Below are positions 14,068 to 21,787 of a stretch of 23,287 nucleotides of DNA, piece by piece. The position numbers and the translations under genes are program-made. The DNA lies in assembly GCA_002373615.1 (NCBI GenBank), contig DFKU01000038.1:9294-32580 (forward strand). Direction: 5' to 3'. Below the pieces are notes generated by a model that was not told the origin of the DNA, did not search any database, and saw only the letters and a list, made by a program, of their open reading frames with translations. The DNA is from Alphaproteobacteria bacterium UBA3637 (GTDB taxonomy: Bacteria > Pseudomonadota > Alphaproteobacteria > CAAHEQ01 > UBA3637). Numbering within the stretch: position 1 is the stretch's first letter; each line of letters begins with the position of its first letter.

Positions 14068-15759
14068 TTATACCCCCTCTTTATATTTAATTTTTAATTC
14101 TTCTTTGCGTTCTGGTGTTATTTTTTGGAATAACGGTTCTGGCGCAGTGAAAGAATCCCCTTCTTTTAAAGTCTTCAATAAATCTTCAGCTTTGTCAGTT
14201 GGCCAAGCAAAATCTTGTTTTCCAAACAAGGAGAGCATTTCTGCCGCCTTTGCCGGCATAACAGGCGCCGATAACACACCAAATAAATGAATTAAGTTCA
14301 ATCCCGTATTTAAGATAGTGGCAGCACGCGCTTTATCCACTTTTACGGCCTTCCAGGGCTCTGTTTTGGCAATATAGTTATTACCACTGACCCAAATTTC
14401 ACGCAAATCGGCCAAAGCCTTACGAAATTCAATAGCTTCCATATGATTCGTATATTGTTTAATTAAGCGATCCAATTCATCATACAATTCTTTTTCATTT
14501 TCCGTCAGTTCGCCCAAAGCCGGCACAGTAGTCCCAAAGTCCTTTACCGTCATCTTTGTCACGCGGTTAATAAAATTCCCCAACACGTCGTTTAAGTCTT
14601 TATTGACGGTGGCCGTAAAACTTTCAAATGAAAAAACAGAATCGTCCGATTCCGGAGAATTGGCGGGAATCCAATAGCGCCAATAATCCGCAGGAAATTC
14701 GGTCAAGGCATCATCCAAAAACACCCCACGATGCTCGGATTTAGAAATCTTACCCCCTGCAAAATTCAGCCAGCTGGTTGCCTTTAAAAAAGACACCTGC
14801 GTCCATGGTTCCTTGGACCCAAACAACATGGCCGGAAAAATAATGGAATGAAAAGGAATATTATCTTTTCCAATAAATTCGGTATGCCACACATTTTCGG
14901 GGTTCAACCACCAATCCTCCCAATGGCGATTTTTGGGATCCTTATCTGCCCATTCTTTGGTAATCCCGATATATCCAATCGGCGCATCAAACCAACAATA
15001 AAAAACTTTATCATCATAACCAGCTTTTGGCACCGGAAAACCATTTTTGATATCACGCGTAATGCCACGGGGTTGCAACCCTTCCTTTAACCATTTTTTA
15101 GCGGTTGTGTAGGCAATATCTGACCAAATACCTTTTTTGCTTTCCACCCATGAATCAATTTGACTTTGCATTTTATCCAAATCAATGAATAAATTTTGCG
15201 TTTCTTTAAAAATGATATTGTGACTGCCCGAAATGGTACTATACGGATTTTTAAGTTCTTCTGGTTCCAATAATTTTGTACAATGTTCGCATTGATCTCC
15301 TCTGGCTTTTTCATAGCCGCAATAGGGGCAAGTCCCCCCCACTTGGCTATCCGCCAAAAATTGATTATCATCCGCGCAAAAGGGACGCTTTGTCGTCTTG
15401 GATGAAATGTAGCCATTTTTATCCAATCCTTCAAAGATACGATAGGTCATTTCCTTGTTTTCTTCGGAATCCGTGTTTCCGTAAGCATCAAAGGATAAAT
15501 TAAAGCCTTCATAAATCTTGGTATGCAGATCATGATACTTTTTAATGTATTCTTTATAGGTAATCCCTTCTTCTGCCGCAGCAACTTCCATTTTTGTGCC
15601 GTGGACATCAGTTCCACCCACAAACAAAACATCTTCACCTTTGGCACGTAAAAAGCGAGCATAAATATCGGCATTGAGCATCGCCCCAGCCAAATGGCCA
15701 ATATGGGGAGCTCCGTTTATATAAGTCAAGGCACTGGTAATCAAATATTTCTTTCTCAT
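14068..15759 (-). CDS. metG: Methionyl-tRNA synthetase
   Basis: MetG charges tRNA-Met with methionine for translation. The 563-residue protein is a class I synthetase with the HIGH motif (HIGH at 19-22), a zinc knuckle with C144, C147, C157 and C160 (CPYC, CEHC), and a KMSKS variant KISKS at 337-341. The helical anticodon-binding part follows. The C-terminal tRNA-binding dimerisation domain of longer MetG proteins is absent, as is common. The ATG has a good ribosome site (AAAGGAG). It is the first gene of the long minus-strand run and has its own promoter at 15781-15809, back to back with the rpoZ promoter. Confidence 0.97.
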   Translation of the reverse strand: MRKKYLITSALTYINGAPHIGHLAGAMLNADIYARFLRAKGEDVLFVGGTDVHGTKMEVAAAEEGITYKEYIKKYHDLHTKIYEGFNLSFDAYGNTDSEENKEMTYRIFEGLDKNGYISSKTTKRPFCADDNQFLADSQVGGTCPYCGYEKARGDQCEHCTKLLEPEELKNPYSTISGSHNIIFKETQNLFIDLDKMQSQIDSWVESKKGIWSDIAYTTAKKWLKEGLQPRGITRDIKNGFPVPKAGYDDKVFYCWFDAPIGYIGITKEWADKDPKNRHWEDWWLNPENVWHTEFIGKDNIPFHSIIFPAMLFGSKEPWTQVSFLKATSWLNFAGGKISKSEHRGVFLDDALTEFPADYWRYWIPANSPESDDSVFSFESFTATVNKDLNDVLGNFINRVTKMTVKDFGTTVPALGELTENEKELYDELDRLIKQYTNHMEAIEFRKALADLREIWVSGNNYIAKTEPWKAVKVDKARAATILNTGLNLIHLFGVLSAPVMPAKAAEMLSLFGKQDFAWPTDKAEDLLKTLKEGDSFTAPEPLFQKITPERKEELKIKYKEGV

Positions 15760-15780
15760 TTAAAAACTCCTTTTTTATTC

Positions 15781-15809
15781 ATTTTATCCAAAATAAAAAG
15801 AAAGTGCAA
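15781..15809 (-). promoter_or_regulatory. Promoter of the metG operon
   Basis: On the minus strand, TTGCAC (15804-15809), a 17-bp spacer and TAAAAT (15781-15786). It is divergent from the rpoZ promoter 19 bases away. Confidence 0.65.
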
Positions 15810-15827
15810 GCATAGTTTTAAAAAGTC

Positions 15828-15856
15828 TTGATTTTTTCTTTCAAAAAGCGTATAAT
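15828..15856 (+). promoter_or_regulatory. Promoter of rpoZ-rsh-acpS
   Basis: TTGATT (15828-15833), a 17-bp spacer and a perfect TATAAT (15851-15856). The rpoZ ATG is about 37 bases after the expected start. Confidence 0.75.
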
Positions 15857-15899
15857 AGGGTCAGTTTAAGCGTTAAAACTTTCTGGAAAGGATAATTAA

Positions 15900-16268
15900 A
15901 TGGCACGCGTTACTGTTGAAGAATGTATTAAAAAAGTTCCCAATCACTTTAATTTAGTTTTGTTAGCCGCTGGTCGGACAAAGTCTTTGGAGGCCGGAAT
16001 TACCCCTACTTTGCCACGTGAAGATGACAAAAATACTGTGTTGGCTTTACGTGAAATTGAAGCAGGCACCGTGGATACAAAGCAATTAAATGAAAACGTT
16101 ATTGCAAATATGCAAAAATTTGCCATTTCTCAAGAAGAAGGCATGGAAGCGGAAGATTTGAAGGAAGTGGATGCTGAATTGGCGGGTGAATCCCCCATGT
16201 ATGCGGATACTGAATTCGTTGGCTCCGATGCTTTCCAAGTCGTACACGACGATCAAGTAGAATCATAA
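15900..16268 (+). CDS. rpoZ: RNA polymerase omega subunit
   Basis: Omega helps assemble RNA polymerase by clamping the beta-prime subunit. The 122-residue protein starts MARVTVEECIKKVPNHFNLVLLAAGRTKSLEAG, the standard omega N-terminus, followed by KNTVLALREIEAG. The acidic C-terminal extension is typical of alphaproteobacterial omega. The ATG follows AAAGGA at 15888-15893. It is followed by rsh after 31 bases, the common alphaproteobacterial order linking omega with the alarmone enzyme. Confidence 0.95.
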   Translation: MARVTVEECIKKVPNHFNLVLLAAGRTKSLEAGITPTLPREDDKNTVLALREIEAGTVDTKQLNENVIANMQKFAISQEEGMEAEDLKEVDAELAGESPMYADTEFVGSDAFQVVHDDQVES

Positions 16269-16299
16269 CATTCATTAAAGCGCAACCAAGGGGGAAGGG

Positions 16300-18432
16300 A
16301 TGCGTCAATATGAGCTGATTGAAAAGGTAAAATCTTACGATAAAAATGCGGATGAAGAGGCATTGGCGCGGGCCTATGTTCTGGCCAGCAAGGTGCATCA
16401 TGATCAAAAAAGGGAATCCGGGGAACCTTATTTTTATCATCCCACTTCCGTGGCTCAGATTTTAACCGAATATAAAATGGATGCAAACACTATCATTGCG
16501 GCTCTTTTACACGATACCGTAGAAGATACCCCCACGGCCTATGAAGACATTGAGATATTGTTTGGAAAAGACATTGCAAATTTGGTTGAAGGGGTGACAA
16601 AATTATCGAAAATTCAGCTAATCAATGAAGATGCAAAGCAGGCCCAGAATTTTCAAGAGCTGGTGTTGGCCACCAGTAAAGATATTCGTATTTTAATGAT
16701 TAAAATGGCAGATAGGTTACATAATATGCGCACCCTGTATTGCTGTAAAAATCCGGAAAAAAGGAAACGCGTTGCCAATGAAACTTTGGAAATTTACATT
16801 CCTTTGGCAGAACGCATTGGTATGCATAAAATTCAAACTGAAATGGAAGATATTGCCTTTCAAACACTGTATCCAGAAGCTTATGAAAAAATTCAAAAAG
16901 AACTGCAAGATACCAAAGCTAAAGGAAAAATAAAATTAGGAAAATTGATTCGCCAGATAAAAACTCTTCTTACAAAAAATCACATCAAAACTGAAGTGAT
17001 CGGTCGCACAAAAATGCCCTATTCCATTTGGAAAAAGTTGCAAAAACATCATGATTCCATAGAAGAAATTTTTGATTTGACAGGGCTTAGGATTTTGGTC
17101 AAATCTATCCCCAAATGCTACCAAGCTTTAGGGATTATTCATACCCACTTTAAAATGATTCCCGGGGGACGTTTTAAAGATTATATTTCCACCCCCAAAG
17201 ACAGCGGATATCGTTCCATTCATACCAGTGTTATTGGACCTGATAACCAGCGCTTAGAAATTCAAATCAGAACTTTTGAGATGAATGAAGAAGCTGAATT
17301 TGGGGTGGCTGCCCATTGGGAATATAAAGAAGGAACCAATAGAGATGCCAAAAAATATGCCTGGATGCGCGAGTTATTGAATTTGATTAAATCATCTAAA
17401 AACCCAAAGGAATTTTTGGAACGCACCAAAATATCGCTTTATCAAGACAAGATTTTTTGTTTTTCTGAAAAAGGGGCAGTCTATTCTCTACCCAAAGGGG
17501 CAACTGTGCGAGATTATGCGTATCTGTTTGGCGTTGAAGTTGGAAACAGCTGTATCGGTGCCATCATCAATGGACAGAAAAAAAATCCCAATGATGTCTT
17601 ACAGGATGGGGAATCTGTCCAATTATTAAATAGCAAAAAGGGGCTTGTTAATCCCAAATGGCTAACCGAACTAACAACGGCCAATGCAAAGGCTTTGCTT
17701 TCAGCCTATTTACGCGCTCAAGAAATTCAAAAAATGGAAAAGAGAGTCAGAAAAGAATTGGAAAAGCAAGCGGATAATTATCACTTTACTTTCCAAGAAA
17801 ATGATTTGTTACGTGCCGCACACCAATTAAATTATAAAACAGTCAGTGATTTATTAGCAGATTTAAATCAGAAAAAAATTTCCTATTCAGATGTTTTGCA
17901 TACCATGCATCCCGAAATTCAAACTTCACTTTATCAGCGTACTTTAAATTTATTCAAAAAATGGACAGAGCGTCCACAAACCGCTCCCATTTTAGGATTA
18001 AAAGCAGAGGATAAGTTTACTTTGGCCCCTTGTTGTCATCCTGTGGTAGGGGAATCCATTGTTGCCATTCGGCAGAAAAAGAACAACTATGTGATTCACA
18101 CGCGCGAATGCCCCACTTTAAGTAAATATAAAAAATATCCGGACAAATGGCTGGCAGTTGAATGGAATCTATCCCCTAACAATAATAATCCTCAACCTGC
18201 GCGATTGAAAATTATTTGGAAAACAGGGCCTGCGACCATGGGGCATGTGTTAAATCTTTTGAATCGCGGCAAAGCAGATGTGTTGCACATGAATACTTTG
18301 GCGCAATCCGATAAAGCCACAGAAATTATGGCAGATATCCAAGTGAAAGATCAAAAGCATTTGAATAAAATTTTGGATACCCTGAAACAACAGGAAAAAA
18401 TTATTTCGGTGAAAAGGGAAAATGGTAAATGA
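16300..18432 (+). CDS. rsh: Bifunctional (p)ppGpp synthetase/hydrolase (RelA/SpoT homolog)
   Basis: Rsh makes and degrades the stringent-response alarmones ppGpp and pppGpp in the cytoplasm. The 710 residues give the full order. The hydrolase HD domain keeps H47, H71-D72 (LLHDTVEDT) and D138 (MADRLHNM), so it should be active. The synthetase domain (about 235-345) keeps FDLTGLRI, GRFKDYISTPKDSGYRSIHT and EIQIRT. A TGS domain covers about 383-445. A Cys/His-containing zinc-finger-like region (LAPCCHPVVGESIV, HTRECPTL) comes next, then a C-terminal ACT domain from about 635. Both enzymatic halves look intact, as expected for the single Rsh of Alphaproteobacteria. The start has a GGGGGAAGGG ribosome site. 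Confidence 0.96.
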   Translation: MRQYELIEKVKSYDKNADEEALARAYVLASKVHHDQKRESGEPYFYHPTSVAQILTEYKMDANTIIAALLHDTVEDTPTAYEDIEILFGKDIANLVEGVTKLSKIQLINEDAKQAQNFQELVLATSKDIRILMIKMADRLHNMRTLYCCKNPEKRKRVANETLEIYIPLAERIGMHKIQTEMEDIAFQTLYPEAYEKIQKELQDTKAKGKIKLGKLIRQIKTLLTKNHIKTEVIGRTKMPYSIWKKLQKHHDSIEEIFDLTGLRILVKSIPKCYQALGIIHTHFKMIPGGRFKDYISTPKDSGYRSIHTSVIGPDNQRLEIQIRTFEMNEEAEFGVAAHWEYKEGTNRDAKKYAWMRELLNLIKSSKNPKEFLERTKISLYQDKIFCFSEKGAVYSLPKGATVRDYAYLFGVEVGNSCIGAIINGQKKNPNDVLQDGESVQLLNSKKGLVNPKWLTELTTANAKALLSAYLRAQEIQKMEKRVRKELEKQADNYHFTFQENDLLRAAHQLNYKTVSDLLADLNQKKISYSDVLHTMHPEIQTSLYQRTLNLFKKWTERPQTAPILGLKAEDKFTLAPCCHPVVGESIVAIRQKKNNYVIHTRECPTLSKYKKYPDKWLAVEWNLSPNNNNPQPARLKIIWKTGPATMGHVLNLLNRGKADVLHMNTLAQSDKATEIMADIQVKDQKHLNKILDTLKQQEKIISVKRENGK

Positions 18433-18818
18433 TATTAGGCATTGGAACAGATGTAATTGAAATAAAGCACCTAAAAGAGGCCATCAAAAAAAACCCAAAA
18501 ATAATTGAACGGCTTTTTACCCCAACAGAAAGAAAACGCGCCCAAAAATTATCACAGGAAAGAAAAATGAGTTTTTATGCCAAACGATTTTCAGGGAAAG
18601 AGGCTATTTCAAAAGCCTGCGGAACTGGCATTGGGGGCAATATTTCTTGGTTGGATTTAGAAATTTCAAATAATCAGCAAGGGGCGCCTGTGGTCACACT
18701 TTCCGAAAACGCTATGAAATTTTTAAAAAAGAAATTTAAAACAAAAAATATCAGAGTCTTTATTTCCTTAAGCGATGAAAAAGACTTTGCTTTGGCGTTT
18801 TGCGTTTTAACAAAATAA
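18429..18818 (+). CDS. acpS: Holo-[acyl-carrier-protein] synthase
   Basis: AcpS transfers phosphopantetheine from CoA to the acyl carrier protein, needed for fatty acid synthesis. The 129-residue protein has the family's metal-binding residues D8 (GIGTDVIEI) and E58 (RFSGKEAISKA), then GTGIGG and a C-terminal SLSDEKDFALAF segment. Its ATG overlaps the rsh stop codon (ATGA), so translation is coupled. The promoter of the next transcript starts four bases after its stop. Confidence 0.95.
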   Translation: MILGIGTDVIEIKHLKEAIKKNPKIIERLFTPTERKRAQKLSQERKMSFYAKRFSGKEAISKACGTGIGGNISWLDLEISNNQQGAPVVTLSENAMKFLKKKFKTKNIRVFISLSDEKDFALAFCVLTK

Positions 18819-18821
18819 CAC

Positions 18822-18850
18822 TTGCATTTCCATAAAAAACCAGATAAGAT
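18822..18850 (+). promoter_or_regulatory. Promoter of leader B and prepilin gene B
   Basis: TTGCAT (18822-18827), a 17-bp spacer and TAAGAT (18845-18850). The predicted start is 18857-18859. It has the same design as the leader A promoter. Confidence 0.65.
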
Positions 18851-18856
18851 ACCTTT

Positions 18857-19055
18857 TGAAGCGGCATGAAAGCCGTTTCGGCGGACTAGAATCCGTATTT
18901 CATGAGTACAGTGTTGGCTGAATTTTAGGCCGACAGATTGCCAAAGGCCACAGGGCCGGATGGCGGTCGAATAGCCATTGCGGTCAATAGGCTGCACTAC
19001 TTCTGTACTTGTAGGATTCTAGCATCCGGTCGCTTATCGTCAAGCGACAATTTTT
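18857..19055 (+). ncRNA. Structured leader RNA, copy B, upstream of prepilin gene B
   Basis: A 5' hairpin CGGC/GCCG (18862-18875) precedes closing helix P1: GGACTAGAATCC (18883-18894) pairs with GGATTCTAGCATCC (19014-19027), 12 pairs with a 2-nt bulge. Inside, AGTACAG (18905-18911) pairs with CTGTACT (19003-19009), GTTGGC (18913-18918) with GCCGAC (18929-18934), and GGCC (18946-18949) with GGCC (18954-18957). AGCCATTG (18973-18980) pairs with CAAT-A-GGCT (18985-18993). After P1, GTCGCT/AGCGAC (19029-19048) forms a hairpin followed by T5, like a terminator. Core bases around GGATGGCGGTCGAATA match copy A closely. It ends 24 bases before the prepilin start. It could be an attenuating leader or a terminated small RNA. 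Confidence 0.6.
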
Positions 19056-19079
19056 AACATTTAACAAAGGAGTAGAAAA

Positions 19080-20384
19080 ATGACGAAAAAATTATGTTTA
19101 AAAAATGAAACAGGACTGCACACCCCCATTTGTCATTGCGAGGGCTTTAGCCCGTGGCAATCAAATGAGATTGCTTCACATTCGTTCGCAATGACGAGTG
19201 AGTGTGGGCGTTCTGCCCTTATCTGTCATCCTGAGGTTTTAACCGAAGGATCCATAGATTCTTCACATTCGTTCAGAATGACACAATGTGAAACTGGTCG
19301 CAGTATGATAGAAATGCTGGGGGTGCTGGCCGTGATGGGGGTACTCTCTGTCGCAGGAATTGCGGGCTATAATTCCGCCATGAACAAGCATCGGGCCAAT
19401 GAACTCCTCAATGAGGCCAGTAAACGCGCGGTTGTCGTGGCGGGGCAATTCCTGAATCGCGACACGGCCAGTTTGGCGGAATTTTCAGGCCATAATTCTG
19501 TGGCAGGGGCAACCTTTACGGATACCACAGCTACAAAAGATGCGAACAATCAATTTACTCTCACCATCACAGGCGTTTCTGAGGCCGTGTGTAATCACAT
19601 GCAGAACATGAAAACGGCCTTGATTCAAAAATTTGAGCCCAGTGACTGCGCCACCACCGCCACAGTTAAACTCACCTACAATGCTGATTTATCAGTGGAA
19701 AACTCTTCCGCCCCTTCAGGTGGAAACGAATCGGGGACAACTACTCCACAAAGCCCCACCTGTGATCCTGAATGTACAGGGGGAAGGGAATGTGTTGCCG
19801 ATAATACCTGTGCTTGCCCCGACGACAAACCAATTTGGAACGGAAGCGAATGTCAAGTCAAAGCAACTTGTGATGCCGGTCAATACTATTTTGTTGGTTC
19901 AAATTTTTGTGACGAAGAACAGGTGTGTGATGAGGCTGTTCAATATAGTAATTACACGAAAAATACCACTAACAAGACGTGTACTTGTCCGTCCGGGACA
20001 TACGGATACCTCTGGATGGACTCCTCCTATGACTGTTGTCCAGAGGGATATCCTATTATTATGGGGAAATGTGCTACGTCAAAGACCTGCGATGGTACCT
20101 GGTATTGCAATGGGGAATTGGATGATAATGGAAATTGTATTGATAATGTTGAATGTTGTGAGGGAGAAGTAATAACTGAAGGAAACTGGCAAGAATGTCT
20201 CAATTGTAAGGAAGGCGAGAAAGTTTATTGCGCTGATGTGACTGCTTGCATGGGTGCGCTTTCATGTTGTGACGGAAATGTCGTTACTTTCAGTGATGGT
20301 TCCTGGCGTGGTTGTTGTCCGGCCGAAGTGACCGCCTGGGATCCGGAAAAGTGTACTTCACCTGTTCCGAAAGAATATTGGTAA
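19080..20384 (+). CDS. Type IV prepilin-like protein B, Cys-rich, with repeat-expanded leader peptide
   Basis: The start is fixed by AAAGGAG (19066-19072). The class III signal lies unusually far in: G73, then RSMIEMLGVLAV with Glu at +5 (E78) and a hydrophobic helix. The 73-residue leader holds two in-frame palindromic repeats (encoding residues 18-39 and 49-68); without them it would be about 12 residues, like gene A. The pilin-like body (about 100-210) is shared with gene A. The C-terminal ~200 residues carry 28 cysteines, with repeated CC pairs (CCPEGYP, CCEGEV, CCDGNV, CCPAEV) and a CPDDKPIWNGSEC module also found in the protein at 21876-23287. It is probably extracellular and disulfide-rich. 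A bidirectional-looking hairpin follows. Confidence 0.88.
   Translation: MTKKLCLKNETGLHTPICHCEGFSPWQSNEIASHSFAMTSECGRSALICHPEVLTEGSIDSSHSFRMTQCETGRSMIEMLGVLAVMGVLSVAGIAGYNSAMNKHRANELLNEASKRAVVVAGQFLNRDTASLAEFSGHNSVAGATFTDTTATKDANNQFTLTITGVSEAVCNHMQNMKTALIQKFEPSDCATTATVKLTYNADLSVENSSAPSGGNESGTTTPQSPTCDPECTGGRECVADNTCACPDDKPIWNGSECQVKATCDAGQYYFVGSNFCDEEQVCDEAVQYSNYTKNTTNKTCTCPSGTYGYLWMDSSYDCCPEGYPIIMGKCATSKTCDGTWYCNGELDDNGNCIDNVECCEGEVITEGNWQECLNCKEGEKVYCADVTACMGALSCCDGNVVTFSDGSWRGCCPAEVTAWDPEKCTSPVPKEYW
19131..19195. repeat. Palindromic interspersed repeat (type A), inside prepilin gene B
   Basis: The 65-base inverted repeat begins TGTCATTGCGA and ends TCGCAATGACG; inner arms GGCAATC and GATTGC also pair. 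It is read in frame as CHCEGFSP...SHSFAMT within the leader peptide. No second type A copy is in the window. Confidence 0.85.
19224..19283. repeat. Palindromic interspersed repeat (type B), inside prepilin gene B
   Basis: The 60-base inverted repeat begins TGTCATCCTGA and ends TTCAGAATGACA, with inner GAAGGATC and GATTCTTC. It is the same family as 4879-4951. It is read in frame as CHPEVLTE...SHSFRMT, matching the phase and peptide of the type A copy. Confidence 0.85.
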
Positions 20385-20388
20385 AATA

Positions 20389-20416
20389 AAATCCCCACTG
20401 TTTTGGCGGGGATAAT
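20389..20416. terminator. Convergent terminator between prepilin gene B and mscL
   Basis: ATCCCC (20391-20396) pairs with GGGGAT (20408-20413). The T-rich flank is better on the minus strand (for mscL) than on the plus strand. It resembles the recR terminator at 4850-4872. Confidence 0.6.
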
Positions 20417-20422
20417 TTAACA

Positions 20423-20448
20423 AGATTCTGAATCAGGTTCAGAATGAC
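20423..20448. repeat. Half copy of the type B palindromic repeat
   Basis: AGATTC...GGTTCAGAATGAC matches the 3' half of the type B repeat; the 5' half is missing. It abuts the stop codon of mscL. It looks like a decayed or truncated copy. Confidence 0.6.
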
Positions 20449-20889
20449 TTATTTTTTTAATTCGCTGGTGCAGTGCGGACAACGTGTGGCACCCACAGGA
20501 ATTTTTGTGCAGCAATAAGGGCATTCCTTTTCGGTGGGGGCTGCAGCCGCCGCTGCCTTTTCTTCTGCCCGTTCCATCTTAGCACGCACAGTATTGATGG
20601 CTTTCACCAGCAAAAACACTGCAAAGGCCACAATGATAAAACTGATGACATTATTTAAAAAGGCACCATAGTTGATGGTCGCCGCATCAGGGGCTGATCC
20701 CAAAGCAATTTTTAAATTTGAAAAATCAACTTTCCCAAGCAACATACCCAAGGGGGGCATCATGACATCCTTCACCAGGCTGTCCACAATTTTCCCAAAG
20801 CTGGCCCCGATAATGATACCGACGGCCATATCCAGCACATTGCCTTTTAACGCAAAAGTTTTAAATTCTTTCATTACATTTTTTAACAT
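20449..20889 (-). CDS. mscL: Large-conductance mechanosensitive channel with C-terminal zinc ribbon
   Basis: MscL opens under membrane tension to release solutes on osmotic downshock. The 146 residues show the N-terminal helix and first membrane segment (FALKGNVLDMAVGIIIGASFGKIV), the periplasmic loop (50-75) and a second membrane segment (ISFIIVAFAVFLLVKAIN). After an Ala/Glu-rich linker the usual C-terminal helical bundle end is replaced by a four-Cys zinc ribbon: CPYC (123-126) and CPHC (137-140). That variant occurs in some other MscL proteins. The gene lies 10 bases after the outer-membrane barrel gene with its own ribosome site (AAGGAG) and is probably co-transcribed with it. Confidence 0.95.
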   Translation of the reverse strand: MLKNVMKEFKTFALKGNVLDMAVGIIIGASFGKIVDSLVKDVMMPPLGMLLGKVDFSNLKIALGSAPDAATINYGAFLNNVISFIIVAFAVFLLVKAINTVRAKMERAEEKAAAAAAPTEKECPYCCTKIPVGATRCPHCTSELKK

Positions 20890-20899
20890 TTTTTACTCC

Positions 20900-21754
20900 T
20901 TAATTTAAATTAAACAAATCCGCAAATTTTAATTGCAGCCCAATCATCAGGTTTGATCCTGTTTTATCGGTGCCACGCGCCTGTCCTCTGCGGTAACTGA
21001 CATACGGCGCAAATGCCAAAGTATCAGTGAGGCTCACTTCCATTTTGGCGGTTAAATCCAAATCATATTTTAAATCTGTTGCCACATATTTTGAATACGA
21101 AAAATAGTCGGTGTATTTCGCGGTTCCCGTCAATTTTACCCCTTCACGAATGGGATATTCAGCCCGTGCGCCCACTTCCCAAGCGAGTTTCGTATTTTTA
21201 TCATGGGAATAGGTAAAATCATATTCTTCCACCAAAGCACCATAAAGCTCTTTGATATATTCGCCTTCAAACATTTTCAAGCCTTCACGCCCCGAAATAA
21301 CTTTATATCTGGGGGAATCTTGGTTGGCGGTAAATTCCGTTTGGAAAGCTGCTTGGATAAAGGGCCCCACATCTGCATCCCAATAACGCCAAAGCTTTTG
21401 GTTATAATCCGTTGAAAGCCAAATCTTATCAGCACTTTCGGAACTTTCAGATTCTTCACCGGCCGGTTTAATTTTTAATTTCCCGTAATTTAACATCAAA
21501 TTATTTTGCCACAAACCTGAGTCGGTAGAACGATTCAAAAAAGCATCCAATTTCCCGACAATGTTGTATTGACTGTCTGAACTGTAGGCAGAAACAGGGG
21601 AGTCCTTATATTCCCGCGAATTACTGACGGTTGTATTGGAATAGCTGAGAGACAGTTCCCGTACATCAAAAGTCCATTTGGCGGCATCGGTGCCTTCGGC
21701 CAAAGCCGGCAAAGCAGCGAATAAAGCAGCCATTGATAAAAGTTTTAGTTTCAT
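20900..21754 (-). CDS. Predicted outer-membrane beta-barrel protein
   Basis: The 284-residue product has a Sec signal peptide (MKLKLLSMAALFAALPALA, cut near 19) and then alternating beta strands rich in Tyr, Trp and Asp. Examples are WTFDVRELSLSYSNTTV, NNLMLNYGKLKI, LAWEVGARAEY, LKYDLDLTAKMEVSL and the last strand SNLMIGLQLKF. The spacing YGKLKI...ADKIWLSTDYNQKLW resembles the DUF3078/DUF481-type barrels, but I am not certain of the family. It may be a small porin or an unspecific barrel. The ribosome site is AAAGGAG and a TTGCAT/TAAACT promoter lies upstream. Pairing with mscL on one transcript suggests an envelope or osmotic-stress context, which is inference. Confidence 0.78.
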   Translation of the reverse strand: MKLKLLSMAALFAALPALAEGTDAAKWTFDVRELSLSYSNTTVSNSREYKDSPVSAYSSDSQYNIVGKLDAFLNRSTDSGLWQNNLMLNYGKLKIKPAGEESESSESADKIWLSTDYNQKLWRYWDADVGPFIQAAFQTEFTANQDSPRYKVISGREGLKMFEGEYIKELYGALVEEYDFTYSHDKNTKLAWEVGARAEYPIREGVKLTGTAKYTDYFSYSKYVATDLKYDLDLTAKMEVSLTDTLAFAPYVSYRRGQARGTDKTGSNLMIGLQLKFADLFNLN

Positions 21755-21787
21755 TTAATCTCCTTTGTTTAACATAAAGATGTATGG

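Noticed and set aside
19131..19283. Possible CRISPR array
   Set aside because: There are only two non-identical palindromic units with no regular spacers and no cas genes; they are interspersed palindromic repeats.
19633..20172. 179-codon frame inside prepilin gene B in another phase
   Set aside because: It is a shadow of the Cys-rich coding region and has no start signals.
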